Below, piece by piece: positions 25,281 through 33,493 of a stretch of 64,000 nucleotides of DNA. A program made the translations under genes and the position numbers. The DNA lies in assembly GCF_000162875.1 (NCBI RefSeq), contig NZ_GG700630.1, positions 1,008,015 through 1,072,014 on the forward strand. Reading direction: 5' to 3'. The DNA is from Slackia exigua ATCC 700122 (GTDB taxonomy: Bacteria > Actinomycetota > Coriobacteriia > Coriobacteriales > Eggerthellaceae). Positions within the stretch are counted from its first letter, which is position 1; each line of letters begins with the position of its first letter. The notes beneath the pieces were generated by a model. The model worked only from the letters and a program-made list of their open reading frames with translations, did no database searches and had not been told where the DNA came from.

Positions 25281-26252
25281 TCACTTGCCCCAGAATTTCT
25301 GCAGCAGCTCTTGGCGCGTGGCCACGCCCGCCTTCTTGAATATGTTGTGGGTATGCGACTTCACGGTCCCCAGCACCAAGTTCAAATCGCTCGCGATGTT
25401 CTGATTGTCCTTGCCGTCTATGATGCCCCGCAGCACATCGCGCTCCCGCGCCGTAAGGCCGTACTTTTCGCTAAACAGCGACATCGATAGGGCTACATAG
25501 CGTTCTTGATTGTCCGCCCGAGGTGTAGGAGGTTCGACGTGCCGGAGCTTCAGCGCATCCGCGGCATGGCGCACCGCTATTACACCAAGGGTTATGACCA
25601 GGAGATTCTCTGAGAAATTGCGCTCCGAGATATAGAGGGGTAACATGGAATCCAGCGTCGCTTGCGAGGGATGCCATATGAGTATGACGAAGGTGTTTTC
25701 AGCAATGATGCAGCAGATGATCATCGCGACCATGGCGATGAATCTCTTCTGGCGCAGGACGAGCGCCTTTTCCACGCTGGATTTGCGATTGGAAAGAGAA
25801 ACGAAGAGGAGAAAAAGGAGACACCAGGCCAAAAACGCCTCACGTGCGCTATAGAACAGCCATTGCTTGATCGGACCTTCTGGTAGCGCCGCTGCAATGA
25901 GGAGGTCCCCGATCAGAAACGCCACGCCCGGCCCGATCTTGAGCGTCACGCTTTTCTCGTCGAGATATTCGCATATGGAAAGCCAACACGACTCCAGCAT
26001 GCCGGCGGCCAGAAGGGCTTTATAGTAGGGAAATTGAATGCCATAGAGCTGTTCGAGGGTAATGGGCGCCCCATGACTGAGATTCTCCATCTGGAAAATA
26101 GAGGCCAGGTCGAAAAAATACAGGAAGAAGCCGCTGGCAGCGAACATGTAGGTGCGATTTCGGGTGAGCAGGTACGCACCGAATGAAGCTGCGCTGGATA
26201 CGGCACAGATGAACATCACTGCCATCGTATAGGTTGAAAACGTCGCTTCCAC
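25281..26252 (-). CDS. Membrane-anchored LuxR-family regulator
   Basis: A 323-residue regulator with about seven N-terminal membrane helices (~8-235) and a C-terminal LuxR helix-turn-helix (~262-323: YGLTARERDVLRGIIDGKDN ... GTVKSHTHNIFKKAGV). The start is GTG at 26252, with AGAGG six bases upstream. Such membrane LuxR proteins are expanded in Eggerthellaceae and usually control the adjacent operon. Candidates here are the LPxTG gene downstream and the divergent carbamoyltransferase operon. The signal sensed is unknown. Confidence 0.88.
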   Translation of the reverse strand: MEATFSTYTMAVMFICAVSSAASFGAYLLTRNRTYMFAASGFFLYFFDLASIFQMENLSHGAPITLEQLYGIQFPYYKALLAAGMLESCWLSICEYLDEKSVTLKIGPGVAFLIGDLLIAAALPEGPIKQWLFYSAREAFLAWCLLFLLFVSLSNRKSSVEKALVLRQKRFIAMVAMIICCIIAENTFVILIWHPSQATLDSMLPLYISERNFSENLLVITLGVIAVRHAADALKLRHVEPPTPRADNQERYVALSMSLFSEKYGLTARERDVLRGIIDGKDNQNIASDLNLVLGTVKSHTHNIFKKAGVATRQELLQKFWGK

Positions 26253-26558
26253 CTATGCCTCTTTTTCGCCGAGCGGACAATTATCCCCCGAGCTATGATT
26301 CCGACCTTCGCCCAACCCCAGACTACCATCCAGAAAAGTTCAACACGGTTTAATTGGGTTTAGACGCACGATGAGCCGGCAACGATCAGAGCATCATGAA
26401 CTGGACGTACATGTTCTCGCTATCCATAAACCCATTCGTCTGGCAGGCAAACCTATTCCTGGCTTTCCAAACCCGAGGACCTGAAAGCATAGTGGAGTTC
26501 GTCAGAGGCGCCGCATGGGCGGCTCCGCACTTGCAGATCTTCGACGAAGGAGGAAAGC
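26253..26558. promoter_or_regulatory. Divergent promoter region, luxR / carbamoyltransferase operon
   Basis: This 306-bp gap must hold promoters for both directions. It contains the second copy of TCATGAACTGGACGTAC (26394-26410). GAAGGAGGAAAGC precedes the carbamoyltransferase ATG. A 72-codon frame from 26396 lacks a ribosome site and overlaps the real gene, so I do not call it. Confidence 0.45.
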
Positions 26559-27611
26559 ATGGCTTGCAAAGACTACATCGATACGAACGATTTCACGAAA
26601 GAAGAGCTTCTTGAGATGATCGAGCTCGCACGTGCGATGAAAGCCATGATCAAGGATGGAGGCGCGTATCCGCAGCTCTTGAAGAACAAGAGCTTGGGAA
26701 TGATCTTCCAGCAGGTTTCCACCCGCACCCGCATTTCCTTCGAAACGGCCATGACCGATTTGGGCGGACATGCGCAGTTCTTCGGGCCGGGGACCATCCA
26801 ACTGGGCGGCCATGAAACCATCGAGGACTCCGCCCGCGTCATGGGCAGCTTGCTCGACGTCATGATGGCTCGCGTCGATCGCCATAAGGACATCGTCAAT
26901 CTCGCGAAATACAGTAGCGTCCCCGTTATCAACGGGATGTCGGAATACAACCATCCCACCCAGGAGCTCGGCGACCTGCTTACGATGATCGAAAACCTGC
27001 CCGAGGGAAAGAAACTCGAGGATTGCAAGGTCGCGTTCGTCGGGGATGCAACCCAAGTCTGCGTTTCGCTGATGTTCATCTGCTCCATCATGGGCATGGA
27101 CTTCGTCCATTTCGGACCTAAAGGTCATCAGGTATCCGACGGCGGCCTGCAGGTCGATACCGATATCGATCTGGTCGCCATCGCTCAGAAGAACTGCGAA
27201 ACCTCCGGCGGCACCGTGACCGTCTCCGACGACCTCGCGTCCATCAAGGGCGCCGACTTCATCTATACCGACGTATGGTACGGCCTCTACGACGACGAAG
27301 AAGGCACCAGCAGCTACATGGATATCTTCTATCCTAAATACCAGGTCACCATGGATATGATGAACTTCGCATCCCCGACCTCCAAATTCATGCATTGCCT
27401 TCCCGCAACCCGCGGCGAAGAAGTCGTGGACGAGGTCATGGACGATCCCGAACGCAGCCTGTGCTGGATCGAGGCCGAGAATCGCAAGCATTCCATCCGC
27501 GCCATCCTCGTCTATCTAGTCAAACAGGCCGAAGCTCAGAAAAAGGCCGCGAATCCGGCCATCGCCATCGATGCTGAAGCCCGCATCAACAAGGTCCTTT
27601 CCAGGATCTAG
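26559..27611 (+). CDS. Putrescine/ornithine-type carbamoyltransferase
   Basis: A 350-residue carbamoyltransferase. The carbamoyl-phosphate site is STRTR (54-58), HPTQ (132-135) and HCLPA (279-283). Where ornithine transcarbamylases carry an SMG loop, this protein has [11 protein letters not shown] (239-249), which I recall from enterococcal putrescine carbamoyltransferase; whole segments such as [11 protein letters not shown] and [10 protein letters not shown] also match that enzyme. It would run as phosphorolysis: N-carbamoylputrescine + Pi to putrescine + carbamoyl phosphate. It heads an operon with carbamate kinase and two transporters. No agmatine deiminase or arginine deiminase gene is present. 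Ornithine or another amine remains possible. Confidence 0.88.
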   Translation: MACKDYIDTNDFTKEELLEMIELARAMKAMIKDGGAYPQLLKNKSLGMIFQQVSTRTRISFETAMTDLGGHAQFFGPGTIQLGGHETIEDSARVMGSLLDVMMARVDRHKDIVNLAKYSSVPVINGMSEYNHPTQELGDLLTMIENLPEGKKLEDCKVAFVGDATQVCVSLMFICSIMGMDFVHFGPKGHQVSDGGLQVDTDIDLVAIAQKNCETSGGTVTVSDDLASIKGADFIYTDVWYGLYDDEEGTSSYMDIFYPKYQVTMDMMNFASPTSKFMHCLPATRGEEVVDEVMDDPERSLCWIEAENRKHSIRAILVYLVKQAEAQKKAANPAIAIDAEARINKVLSRI

Positions 27612-27683
27612 GGCCGCGTTGCCCAACGCTTCCTCAGCACGCCGTGCCAGCCTTCCCTTTCCATCGCCATGAAGGATGCTTCC

Positions 27684-29135
27684 GTGAACGAAAGAACGAT
27701 TAAGCCGATCAGATTCCGTCATGGCCTGCTCGCCCTGACGTTCTTGGCTGTCGCCATGGCGTTTTGCGTGGTCGGTTTGGGAACCGAACCTCAAATGCCT
27801 CTGGTCATCGGGTGTCTCCTTGCCGGCGGACTCGCCATGTATCTCGGATTCAAGTGGGACGATGTGTTGGAGTCCATGATGAAGGGCATCATGGACTCCA
27901 TGGAAGCCGTGCTCATCCTGATGTGCATCGGCATGCTCGTCGCGTCATGGATTCAGTCCGGCACCGTTCCCACGCTTATCTACTACGGCCTTGCCGTCAT
28001 CAGCCCCCAGCTCTTCCTGCCCGTGGCGTTTCTTGGCACGTTGCTCGTCGGCATCGTCCTGGGTTCCTGGGGCGCCGCAGGAACCATCGGCATAGCATTC
28101 ATAGGCATCGCCGCAGCATTGGATATCCCGCTGGGCATGGCGGCAGGAGCCATCATCGCGGGCGCATACGTGAGCGAGATCGCTTCCCCCCTTACGGACG
28201 GACCGGTTCTCTGCGCCGCAGTGGCGGGAGTCGGCGTCTTCGACATGTGCAAGAGGTTTCTACCTATCGTCATCGGCGTATGCATGCTGAGCATTGCGTT
28301 GTACTTCGGCATCGGCCATCTGGCAGATGCGACCGAAGCATCGGCGGCGGCAAGCACCGCCGGTCTGATGGGCGAGCTGTCTTCTGCCTACTCGATCGGA
28401 CCTCTCACGTTGGTTCCGCTGATCGTGATGATCATATGCATCGCAGTTCAGGTGCCCGCCATCCCGGCATTTCTGCTGGGTGCCGCCCTCGGCCTGATCG
28501 AAGCGGTGTTCTTGCAGGGCGCCGACTTCGGCGTCGCGCTCGAATCCTGCAGCGCCGGCGTGACGAGCACTACCGGCTCCGCCATCATCGACGAACTGTT
28601 CAGCACAGGCGGCATTGCGGAGATGCTCCCGACGATCACTATCGTCATCTTGGTCATGGCATTCGTAGGTCTCATGCAGCATACAGGTCTGATGGATTCC
28701 CTCATCGAACCCATTGCATCGAAGCTGCAAGGCTATGCGTCGCTCCTCGCGGGCACGGTCGCAAGCGGCGCTCTGTTCAATATCGTCATGCCCGATCAAT
28801 ATCCCGCAATCGCCATGTCATGCAAGATGTACGGCGATGCGTTCGAGAAGCACGGCACGCCCGGCGAAGTATGGAGCAACATCTGCAATTCCGCGTCGGG
28901 CATCACGTCGGTGCTTGTGCCTTGGAATACGTGCTCGATCTACATGGTCACCATCCTGGGCGTGCCCTGTCTGAAATACCTGCCGTTCGCATTCTTCTGC
29001 TACCTGTACCCCATCGCGGTCATCGTACTGGGAATCTTGTTCAGCAGACAGCTCGGCTGGAAATGCATGCCTCGAGGAACGGAGAGCGTGCAGCGAAGCG
29101 ACGCAGACAACGTCGCTGAAACGACGCAGGCATGA
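27684..29135 (+). CDS. NhaC-family Na+/H+ antiporter-like transporter
   Basis: A 483-residue membrane protein with about 12 helices, matching the NhaC/ArsB-like antiporter family (GSWGAAGTIGIAFIGIAAAL, EIASPLTDGPVLCAAVAGV, MPDQYPAIAMSCKMYG). I prefer the GTG at 27684, seven bases after AAGGA; an ATG five codons upstream lacks a ribosome site. In amine-degrading operons NhaC-type proteins may act as substrate/product or ion exchangers. Here it could move the carbamoylated substrate or its amine product. It starts 72 bp after the carbamoyltransferase. Confidence 0.88.
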   Translation: MNERTIKPIRFRHGLLALTFLAVAMAFCVVGLGTEPQMPLVIGCLLAGGLAMYLGFKWDDVLESMMKGIMDSMEAVLILMCIGMLVASWIQSGTVPTLIYYGLAVISPQLFLPVAFLGTLLVGIVLGSWGAAGTIGIAFIGIAAALDIPLGMAAGAIIAGAYVSEIASPLTDGPVLCAAVAGVGVFDMCKRFLPIVIGVCMLSIALYFGIGHLADATEASAAASTAGLMGELSSAYSIGPLTLVPLIVMIICIAVQVPAIPAFLLGAALGLIEAVFLQGADFGVALESCSAGVTSTTGSAIIDELFSTGGIAEMLPTITIVILVMAFVGLMQHTGLMDSLIEPIASKLQGYASLLAGTVASGALFNIVMPDQYPAIAMSCKMYGDAFEKHGTPGEVWSNICNSASGITSVLVPWNTCSIYMVTILGVPCLKYLPFAFFCYLYPIAVIVLGILFSRQLGWKCMPRGTESVQRSDADNVAETTQA

Positions 29136-29222
29136 TCATGGGGAACCGATGCGCAGGGATGCAATGCCTCGGATCCTTGCAATCGGTCCAAGCCGCCCCC
29201 CCTCACGAAAGGAGCGTTCGAA

Positions 29223-30182
29223 ATGACCGATTCGAAAATCCTGACCAAGGTCGTGATTGCTCTCGGTGGTAACGCTTTGCAATCCAAGGGAAGCGACGGA
29301 ACCGCCGAAGCCCAGCTTGAGGTTGTGAAAGATACCTGCAGGCTTCTTGCCGAGCTATCTGCCGAGGGTTATGAAATGGCCATAGTGCATGGAAACGGCC
29401 CCCAGGTAGGACGCATCCTGCTTTCAAGCGAAACGGCCAAGGACGTGGTTCCGCCCATGCCTCTCGACGTATGCGGCGCCATGAGCCAAGGCTATATCGG
29501 CTATCACGTGCAGCAGTCGCTCAAGCACGAGCTTGCTAAACGGGAGCTCGACTACCCCGTGGTCACGATAGCCACGCAAACCATTGTAGATGGGGAAGAC
29601 CCTTCCTTTAAAGATCCCACAAAGCCAATCGGCCCCTTCTACGCCGAAGAGGAAGCTCGCAGCCTCGAAGAGGAACGCGGCTACGCAATGCGCGAGGACA
29701 AGGCGCGCGGCGGGTGGCGTCGCGTCGTGGCAAGCCCGAAGCCGCAGAAAATCGTTGAAATCGATGCCATCAGGCAGCTTTGGAATTCCTCGATCGTGAT
29801 CTGCGCGGGAGGCGGCGGCATCCCCGTGATCGAACATGCCGACGGCGCGCTGGAAGGCGCCGCGGCCGTCATCGACAAGGACTTCGGCGCCGAGCTCCTG
29901 GCTGAAAACGTGAACGCCGACGTGCTGCTCATCCTCACCGAAGTAGAGAAGGTCGCCCTTGATTTCGGCACGCCCGAGCAGCGCGATCTCGATTGCCTGA
30001 CGTTGGCCGAGGCAGCAAGATATTGCAAGGAAGGCCAGTTCGGCAAGGGGAACATGCAGCCCAAGGTAGAAGCGTGCATGAAATTCGTACGCTCCTATCC
30101 CGGCAAACGCGCCATCATCACGAGCCTTTCGAAGGCCGAGGAGGCGCTCGCCGGAAAAACGGGAACCCTGTTCACGTACTAG
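29223..30182 (+). CDS. arcC: Carbamate kinase
   Basis: A 319-residue carbamate kinase of the amino-acid kinase fold that converts carbamoyl phosphate and ADP to ATP, CO2 and NH3. Motifs include VVIALGGNALQ (10-20), the VHGNGPQVG loop (~55-63), ICAGGGGIPV (~193-202) and the late GNMQPKVEA segment. CGAAAGGAG precedes the ATG. Its pairing with the carbamoyltransferase indicates a catabolic, ATP-yielding pathway, not arginine biosynthesis. Confidence 0.95.
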   Translation: MTDSKILTKVVIALGGNALQSKGSDGTAEAQLEVVKDTCRLLAELSAEGYEMAIVHGNGPQVGRILLSSETAKDVVPPMPLDVCGAMSQGYIGYHVQQSLKHELAKRELDYPVVTIATQTIVDGEDPSFKDPTKPIGPFYAEEEARSLEEERGYAMREDKARGGWRRVVASPKPQKIVEIDAIRQLWNSSIVICAGGGGIPVIEHADGALEGAAAVIDKDFGAELLAENVNADVLLILTEVEKVALDFGTPEQRDLDCLTLAEAARYCKEGQFGKGNMQPKVEACMKFVRSYPGKRAIITSLSKAEEALAGKTGTLFTY

Positions 30183-30222
30183 ATCCTCTGCATTCCGGCC
30201 CTCTAGAAAAGAGGCGATTCGC

Positions 30223-31473
30223 ATGGGCGAACCATCAACCAAACAAAGAATCTATCCCTGGCTCGTCGTGCTGGGTTGCGGCATGTGGGTGTCCGGTTCG
30301 ATCGGGTTCCTCACGATCGTATCCGGTAACTTCTACGTACCTGTAAGCCAGGACTTGGGAGTGACCGAATCCGATTTGGGATTCTACATGACCTTGGTGA
30401 GCATCGGCCAAGCCATCAGCTTCCCTATAGCGGGACGCACGATACCCAGAATGAACATACCCGTGCATATGACGATAATCTGCGCAATCGAGGCCATTGC
30501 CGCCATTGCCATGTCGACCTACGGCAGCGTGCATATGTGGTATGTATCCGGCCTGGTCATCGGCTTTTGCATGGGATTCAATACATCCATCGGCGTTGCT
30601 ATCGTGCTGACGAACTGGTTCGCTAAGAAGACAGGGTTCGCCATCGGCATGGCATGGGCTATCGGCTCGCTTGCCAACGCCATCATGAGCCCTCTCATCG
30701 CACAAGTCATCATCAATGCCGGATGGCGCGTCGGATACGTGGTCCTCGGCGCGGCCAGCCTCGTGCTGATGTGCAGCGCATCCCTGTTCATCATTCGCTT
30801 GAAACCTGAAATCCTAGGTCTGCTCCCTTACGGTTACGAGAAAGAGCGGGAAGGGGCACATGTAGAAGATCCCACTGACGGCGTGGCTTTCCGCGATGCG
30901 ATCAAATCGCCTGCCTTCATCCTGCTGCTCGTGGCCATGACGTTGATCACTACGACCACTATCACGAACCAGCTGTTCACCAGCTACAGCGAATCGGTAG
31001 GCTACGGCGCTGCATTCGGCAGCCTCATGGTGACCGTCGCCATGCTCTCCGATATCGCATGGAACCCGCTCATTGGCTTTACCTGCGACAAATTCGGGGC
31101 GGACAAGGGCGTTATCCTCTGGTGCGCCGTCACCATCCTGTCCTTCGTCTGCCTAGGCATCGGTGCATCGATGCCGGCCTTCGCCTTCGTCGGAGCAAGC
31201 TTGAACGACACAATGTATGCATGCTACGGCACAGGTATAGCCATGCTGACCGCATTCCTGTTCGGAAGCAAAGACTATGCAAAGATCTACTCGCTGGTGC
31301 CGGCTATCGGATACGCGCTCGGGTGCATGGGCGTGCCGATATTGACCAGCATTTATCAAGCGACTGGCGGCTACAACAGCGTATGGCTGTTCTGCGCGGC
31401 CTGCGACGCGGTCATCGCGCTCTGCGTCATACTCGCCGCACGCAATTCGAAGAAGCTGCCGCGATCGGAGTAG
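30223..31473 (+). CDS. MFS transporter
   Basis: A 416-residue major facilitator with 12 predicted helices and a central cytoplasmic loop (~195-215). The segment SIGVAIVLTNWFAKKTGFA recalls the oxalate/formate antiporter (OFA) branch. It closes the carbamoyltransferase-kinase operon, 40 bp after arcC. It may import the carbamoylated substrate or export an acid or amine; the substrate cannot be assigned. Confidence 0.85.
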   Translation: MGEPSTKQRIYPWLVVLGCGMWVSGSIGFLTIVSGNFYVPVSQDLGVTESDLGFYMTLVSIGQAISFPIAGRTIPRMNIPVHMTIICAIEAIAAIAMSTYGSVHMWYVSGLVIGFCMGFNTSIGVAIVLTNWFAKKTGFAIGMAWAIGSLANAIMSPLIAQVIINAGWRVGYVVLGAASLVLMCSASLFIIRLKPEILGLLPYGYEKEREGAHVEDPTDGVAFRDAIKSPAFILLLVAMTLITTTTITNQLFTSYSESVGYGAAFGSLMVTVAMLSDIAWNPLIGFTCDKFGADKGVILWCAVTILSFVCLGIGASMPAFAFVGASLNDTMYACYGTGIAMLTAFLFGSKDYAKIYSLVPAIGYALGCMGVPILTSIYQATGGYNSVWLFCAACDAVIALCVILAARNSKKLPRSE

Positions 31474-31547
31474 ATGGGACGCGGAGCAGAAGGGATGCGC
31501 TTGATCCAAGCGCAGGCGGCGCTCACGCGCCGTTCGTATGCGACTCC

Positions 31548-31582
31548 AAGGACGGTTTCGGTATCGAACCGAGACCGTCCTT
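31548..31582 (+). terminator. Strong terminator of the carbamoyltransferase operon
   Basis: A 15-bp stem (31548-31562 with 31568-31582) with one T.G wobble and a five-base loop lies 75 bp after the MFS stop and is followed by TTGTTCG. Confidence 0.75.
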
Positions 31583-31636
31583 GTTCGCTCATATCCGTTC
31601 TTGTCCGCATATGTGGAGACGTCCATGCGTGCGTAA

Positions 31637-31857
31637 GAGCCGGGCAATCTGATAAGCGGACGTGACGCCGATTTAACGGAAGCCAGCCAGGCTGCGCAGT
31701 CGTTGCTTTCTGAATACCGCAGCTACATGAATGCACACGGAAAGACACTCGTCCTGTCGCGGCGAAAACGTTTGAGAAGCATGGCGACTACTACGCGATG
31801 AGCGGCTCTACAAGCATCCGCGAAGGCGGCTATTTCGCCATCGGCGGAAAGAAATAG
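31637..31857 (+). pseudogene. Frameshifted remnant of an unidentified gene
   Basis: From 31637 a frame reads LISGRDADLTEASQAAQS...SYMNAHGKTLV and stops at TGA near 31800. After a +1 or -1 shift near 31760 another frame reads on as AAKTFEKHGDYYAMSGSTS...GGYFAIGGKK to TAG at 31855-31857. Both halves have good codon use, which suggests one broken gene with no surviving start. I do not recognise the family. The rest of 31474-32085 holds only a terminator and AT-rich promoter-like sequence. Confidence 0.35.
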
Positions 31858-32028
31858 CATTCAGCCTTTTGCCGCCGAGCGTGCAACGCTGCATGATTTA
31901 TGTTCGATGCGAAGCCGCCACGCACGCGACGAAACTATCGCCGCCGGCATGACCGGCAACGAACGAGATTGCCGAATACTCTCTTTCGCGGTTTTGTATA
32001 AACAAATCCATGAATTACTTCATTTACT

Positions 32029-32034
32029 TATAAT
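32029..32034 (+). promoter_or_regulatory. TATAAT box upstream of the fic gene
   Basis: A perfect -10 lies in a 75-bp AT-rich stretch (31990-32062) unlike the surrounding GC-rich DNA. The -35 at the right distance is weak. It is about 50 bp before the proposed start of the Fic gene. Confidence 0.4.
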
Positions 32035-32085
32035 AAATACGATTTAATATAAATTAAAAAGCACCCATGGCAATTGGAGGCTCAG

Positions 32086-33351
32086 TTGGAATACAGGGAG
32101 CTCTCGAAACTTTACCATGCAAATGCATCCACGAGCAGAGATTCCGATCTTTTGGCCGAACTGCATGTGAGGCTGCATTCCGAATCAACATTCCGAACGG
32201 GCTATATCGCAGGAAATGATGAATTGTTCCTTGCTATGCCGCGAGAAATTACCCTGCTCAGCGAAAAGATACTGCGCACAGAGCGGAAGGTCTCCTTGCG
32301 CATGCAAAACATGCCAGGAATCGCAGGAGGCGCTATTCTGCGCGGGCTCGTCCTTGACGAGATCGTATCGTCAAACGAAATCGAAGGGGTGCGCAGCACG
32401 AAGCGTGAAATAAAAGACGCGCTGAATGCGATGGGTTCGGAGGATTCGGCGCAGAAACGATTCAAAGAGCTCACAATGCTCTACATGAGCATCCTCGACC
32501 AGACGGCGAAGCTGCCGGAAGAGCCTGCGGACATTCGCGCAATATACGACCAGGTCATGAATGGAGAGCTGTCTCGCAACGACACTCCGGATGGAACGCT
32601 GTTCCGCGCTCATGGCGTTGACATCTACAACAGGGTAAAAGTCGTGCACAAAGGCCTTGAGCCTGAGAAGAAGATATACGAGGCTATGGCGGCCATGCTT
32701 GAAATCGCGCAGTCGGAAGAGATTCCTGCACTTTACGGCGCTATCGTCTCGCACTATCTGTTCGAGTACGCGCATCCGTTCTATGATGGAAACGGGCGGA
32801 CGGGAAGGTATCTCCTTGCGCTCTACCTGAGCATACCTTTATCCATGGCAACATCCCTGTCATTGTCCAGAACGATAGCCGAACATAAAGACGTCTACTA
32901 CAACGCATTCTCCATCGTTCAAGACCCTTTGAACCACGGCGAACTGACCCATTTCACGTATCAGCTGCTCGGGCTTATAAGCGACGCTCAAATCGACATA
33001 CTAAACAGACTCGAAACCGCCCAACGGTCCTATGGCCGATTGACGGAAGCACTGGACCGCATCAACAGCGACTTGAAGCTCAATGCGAAGAAATCGTCGG
33101 CGGTCTTCATGCTCATGCAATATGAAACATTCGGATTCCTAGGCGACGCACCTCTTGCCGAAATAGCCCGACATCTTGATATAGGGCAGCAGATGACTAG
33201 GAAATATTTGTCTGATTTGGAAAAAATCGGCGTTGTCTGCAGGGCACGCAGACGAAACCCCGTAACGTTCATGCTGACCGAAAGCTTCAAGCAGGAATAC
33301 GGCATCAAAGTTCCTGAGTGGCGTATTCCCGCTGACCAACACCTTGCATGA
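32086..33351 (+). CDS. Fic-family AMP-transferase
   Basis: A 421-residue Fic protein that should transfer AMP (or another nucleotide) to target hydroxyls. The catalytic motif HPFYDGNGRTGR is intact (H at ~230). An N-terminal inhibitory helix with S-NEIEG (~96-101) marks a self-inhibited Fic, and a C-terminal winged helix (~320-390) may bind DNA. I choose TTG 32086 because GGAGG ends six bases before it; the earlier TTG at 32074 contains that site. The neighbourhood has no partner antitoxin. It ends just before a strong terminator. Confidence 0.9.
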   Translation: MEYRELSKLYHANASTSRDSDLLAELHVRLHSESTFRTGYIAGNDELFLAMPREITLLSEKILRTERKVSLRMQNMPGIAGGAILRGLVLDEIVSSNEIEGVRSTKREIKDALNAMGSEDSAQKRFKELTMLYMSILDQTAKLPEEPADIRAIYDQVMNGELSRNDTPDGTLFRAHGVDIYNRVKVVHKGLEPEKKIYEAMAAMLEIAQSEEIPALYGAIVSHYLFEYAHPFYDGNGRTGRYLLALYLSIPLSMATSLSLSRTIAEHKDVYYNAFSIVQDPLNHGELTHFTYQLLGLISDAQIDILNRLETAQRSYGRLTEALDRINSDLKLNAKKSSAVFMLMQYETFGFLGDAPLAEIARHLDIGQQMTRKYLSDLEKIGVVCRARRRNPVTFMLTESFKQEYGIKVPEWRIPADQHLA

Positions 33352-33360
33352 AAGATATGG

Positions 33361-33398
33361 GAAGACGCGCCGTCGATATAGGTCGTCGGCGCGTCTTC
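33361..33398. terminator. 12-bp hairpin between fic and the CnaB adhesin
   Basis: GAAGACGCGCCG (33361-33372) pairs perfectly with CGGCGCGTCTTC (33387-33398) and is followed by TTG. It ends the fic transcript and may also act on the opposing adhesin transcript. Confidence 0.7.
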
Positions 33399-33493
33399 TT
33401 GATGCGATATGTTGAGTTCCGACCCATGTCCCTGCAGAATCCTATGAAACCGTAAGGGCTGATGGGCTCTTTCTTCAGACGCAAAGCGTCCTG

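Noticed and set aside
26396-26614. 72-codon ORF overlapping the carbamoyltransferase start
   Set aside because: It has no ribosome site, no domain and overlaps a strongly supported gene in another frame.
26559-30182. Classical arginine deiminase (arcABC) operon
   Set aside because: There is no arcA, and the carbamoyltransferase lacks the ornithine-type SMG loop.
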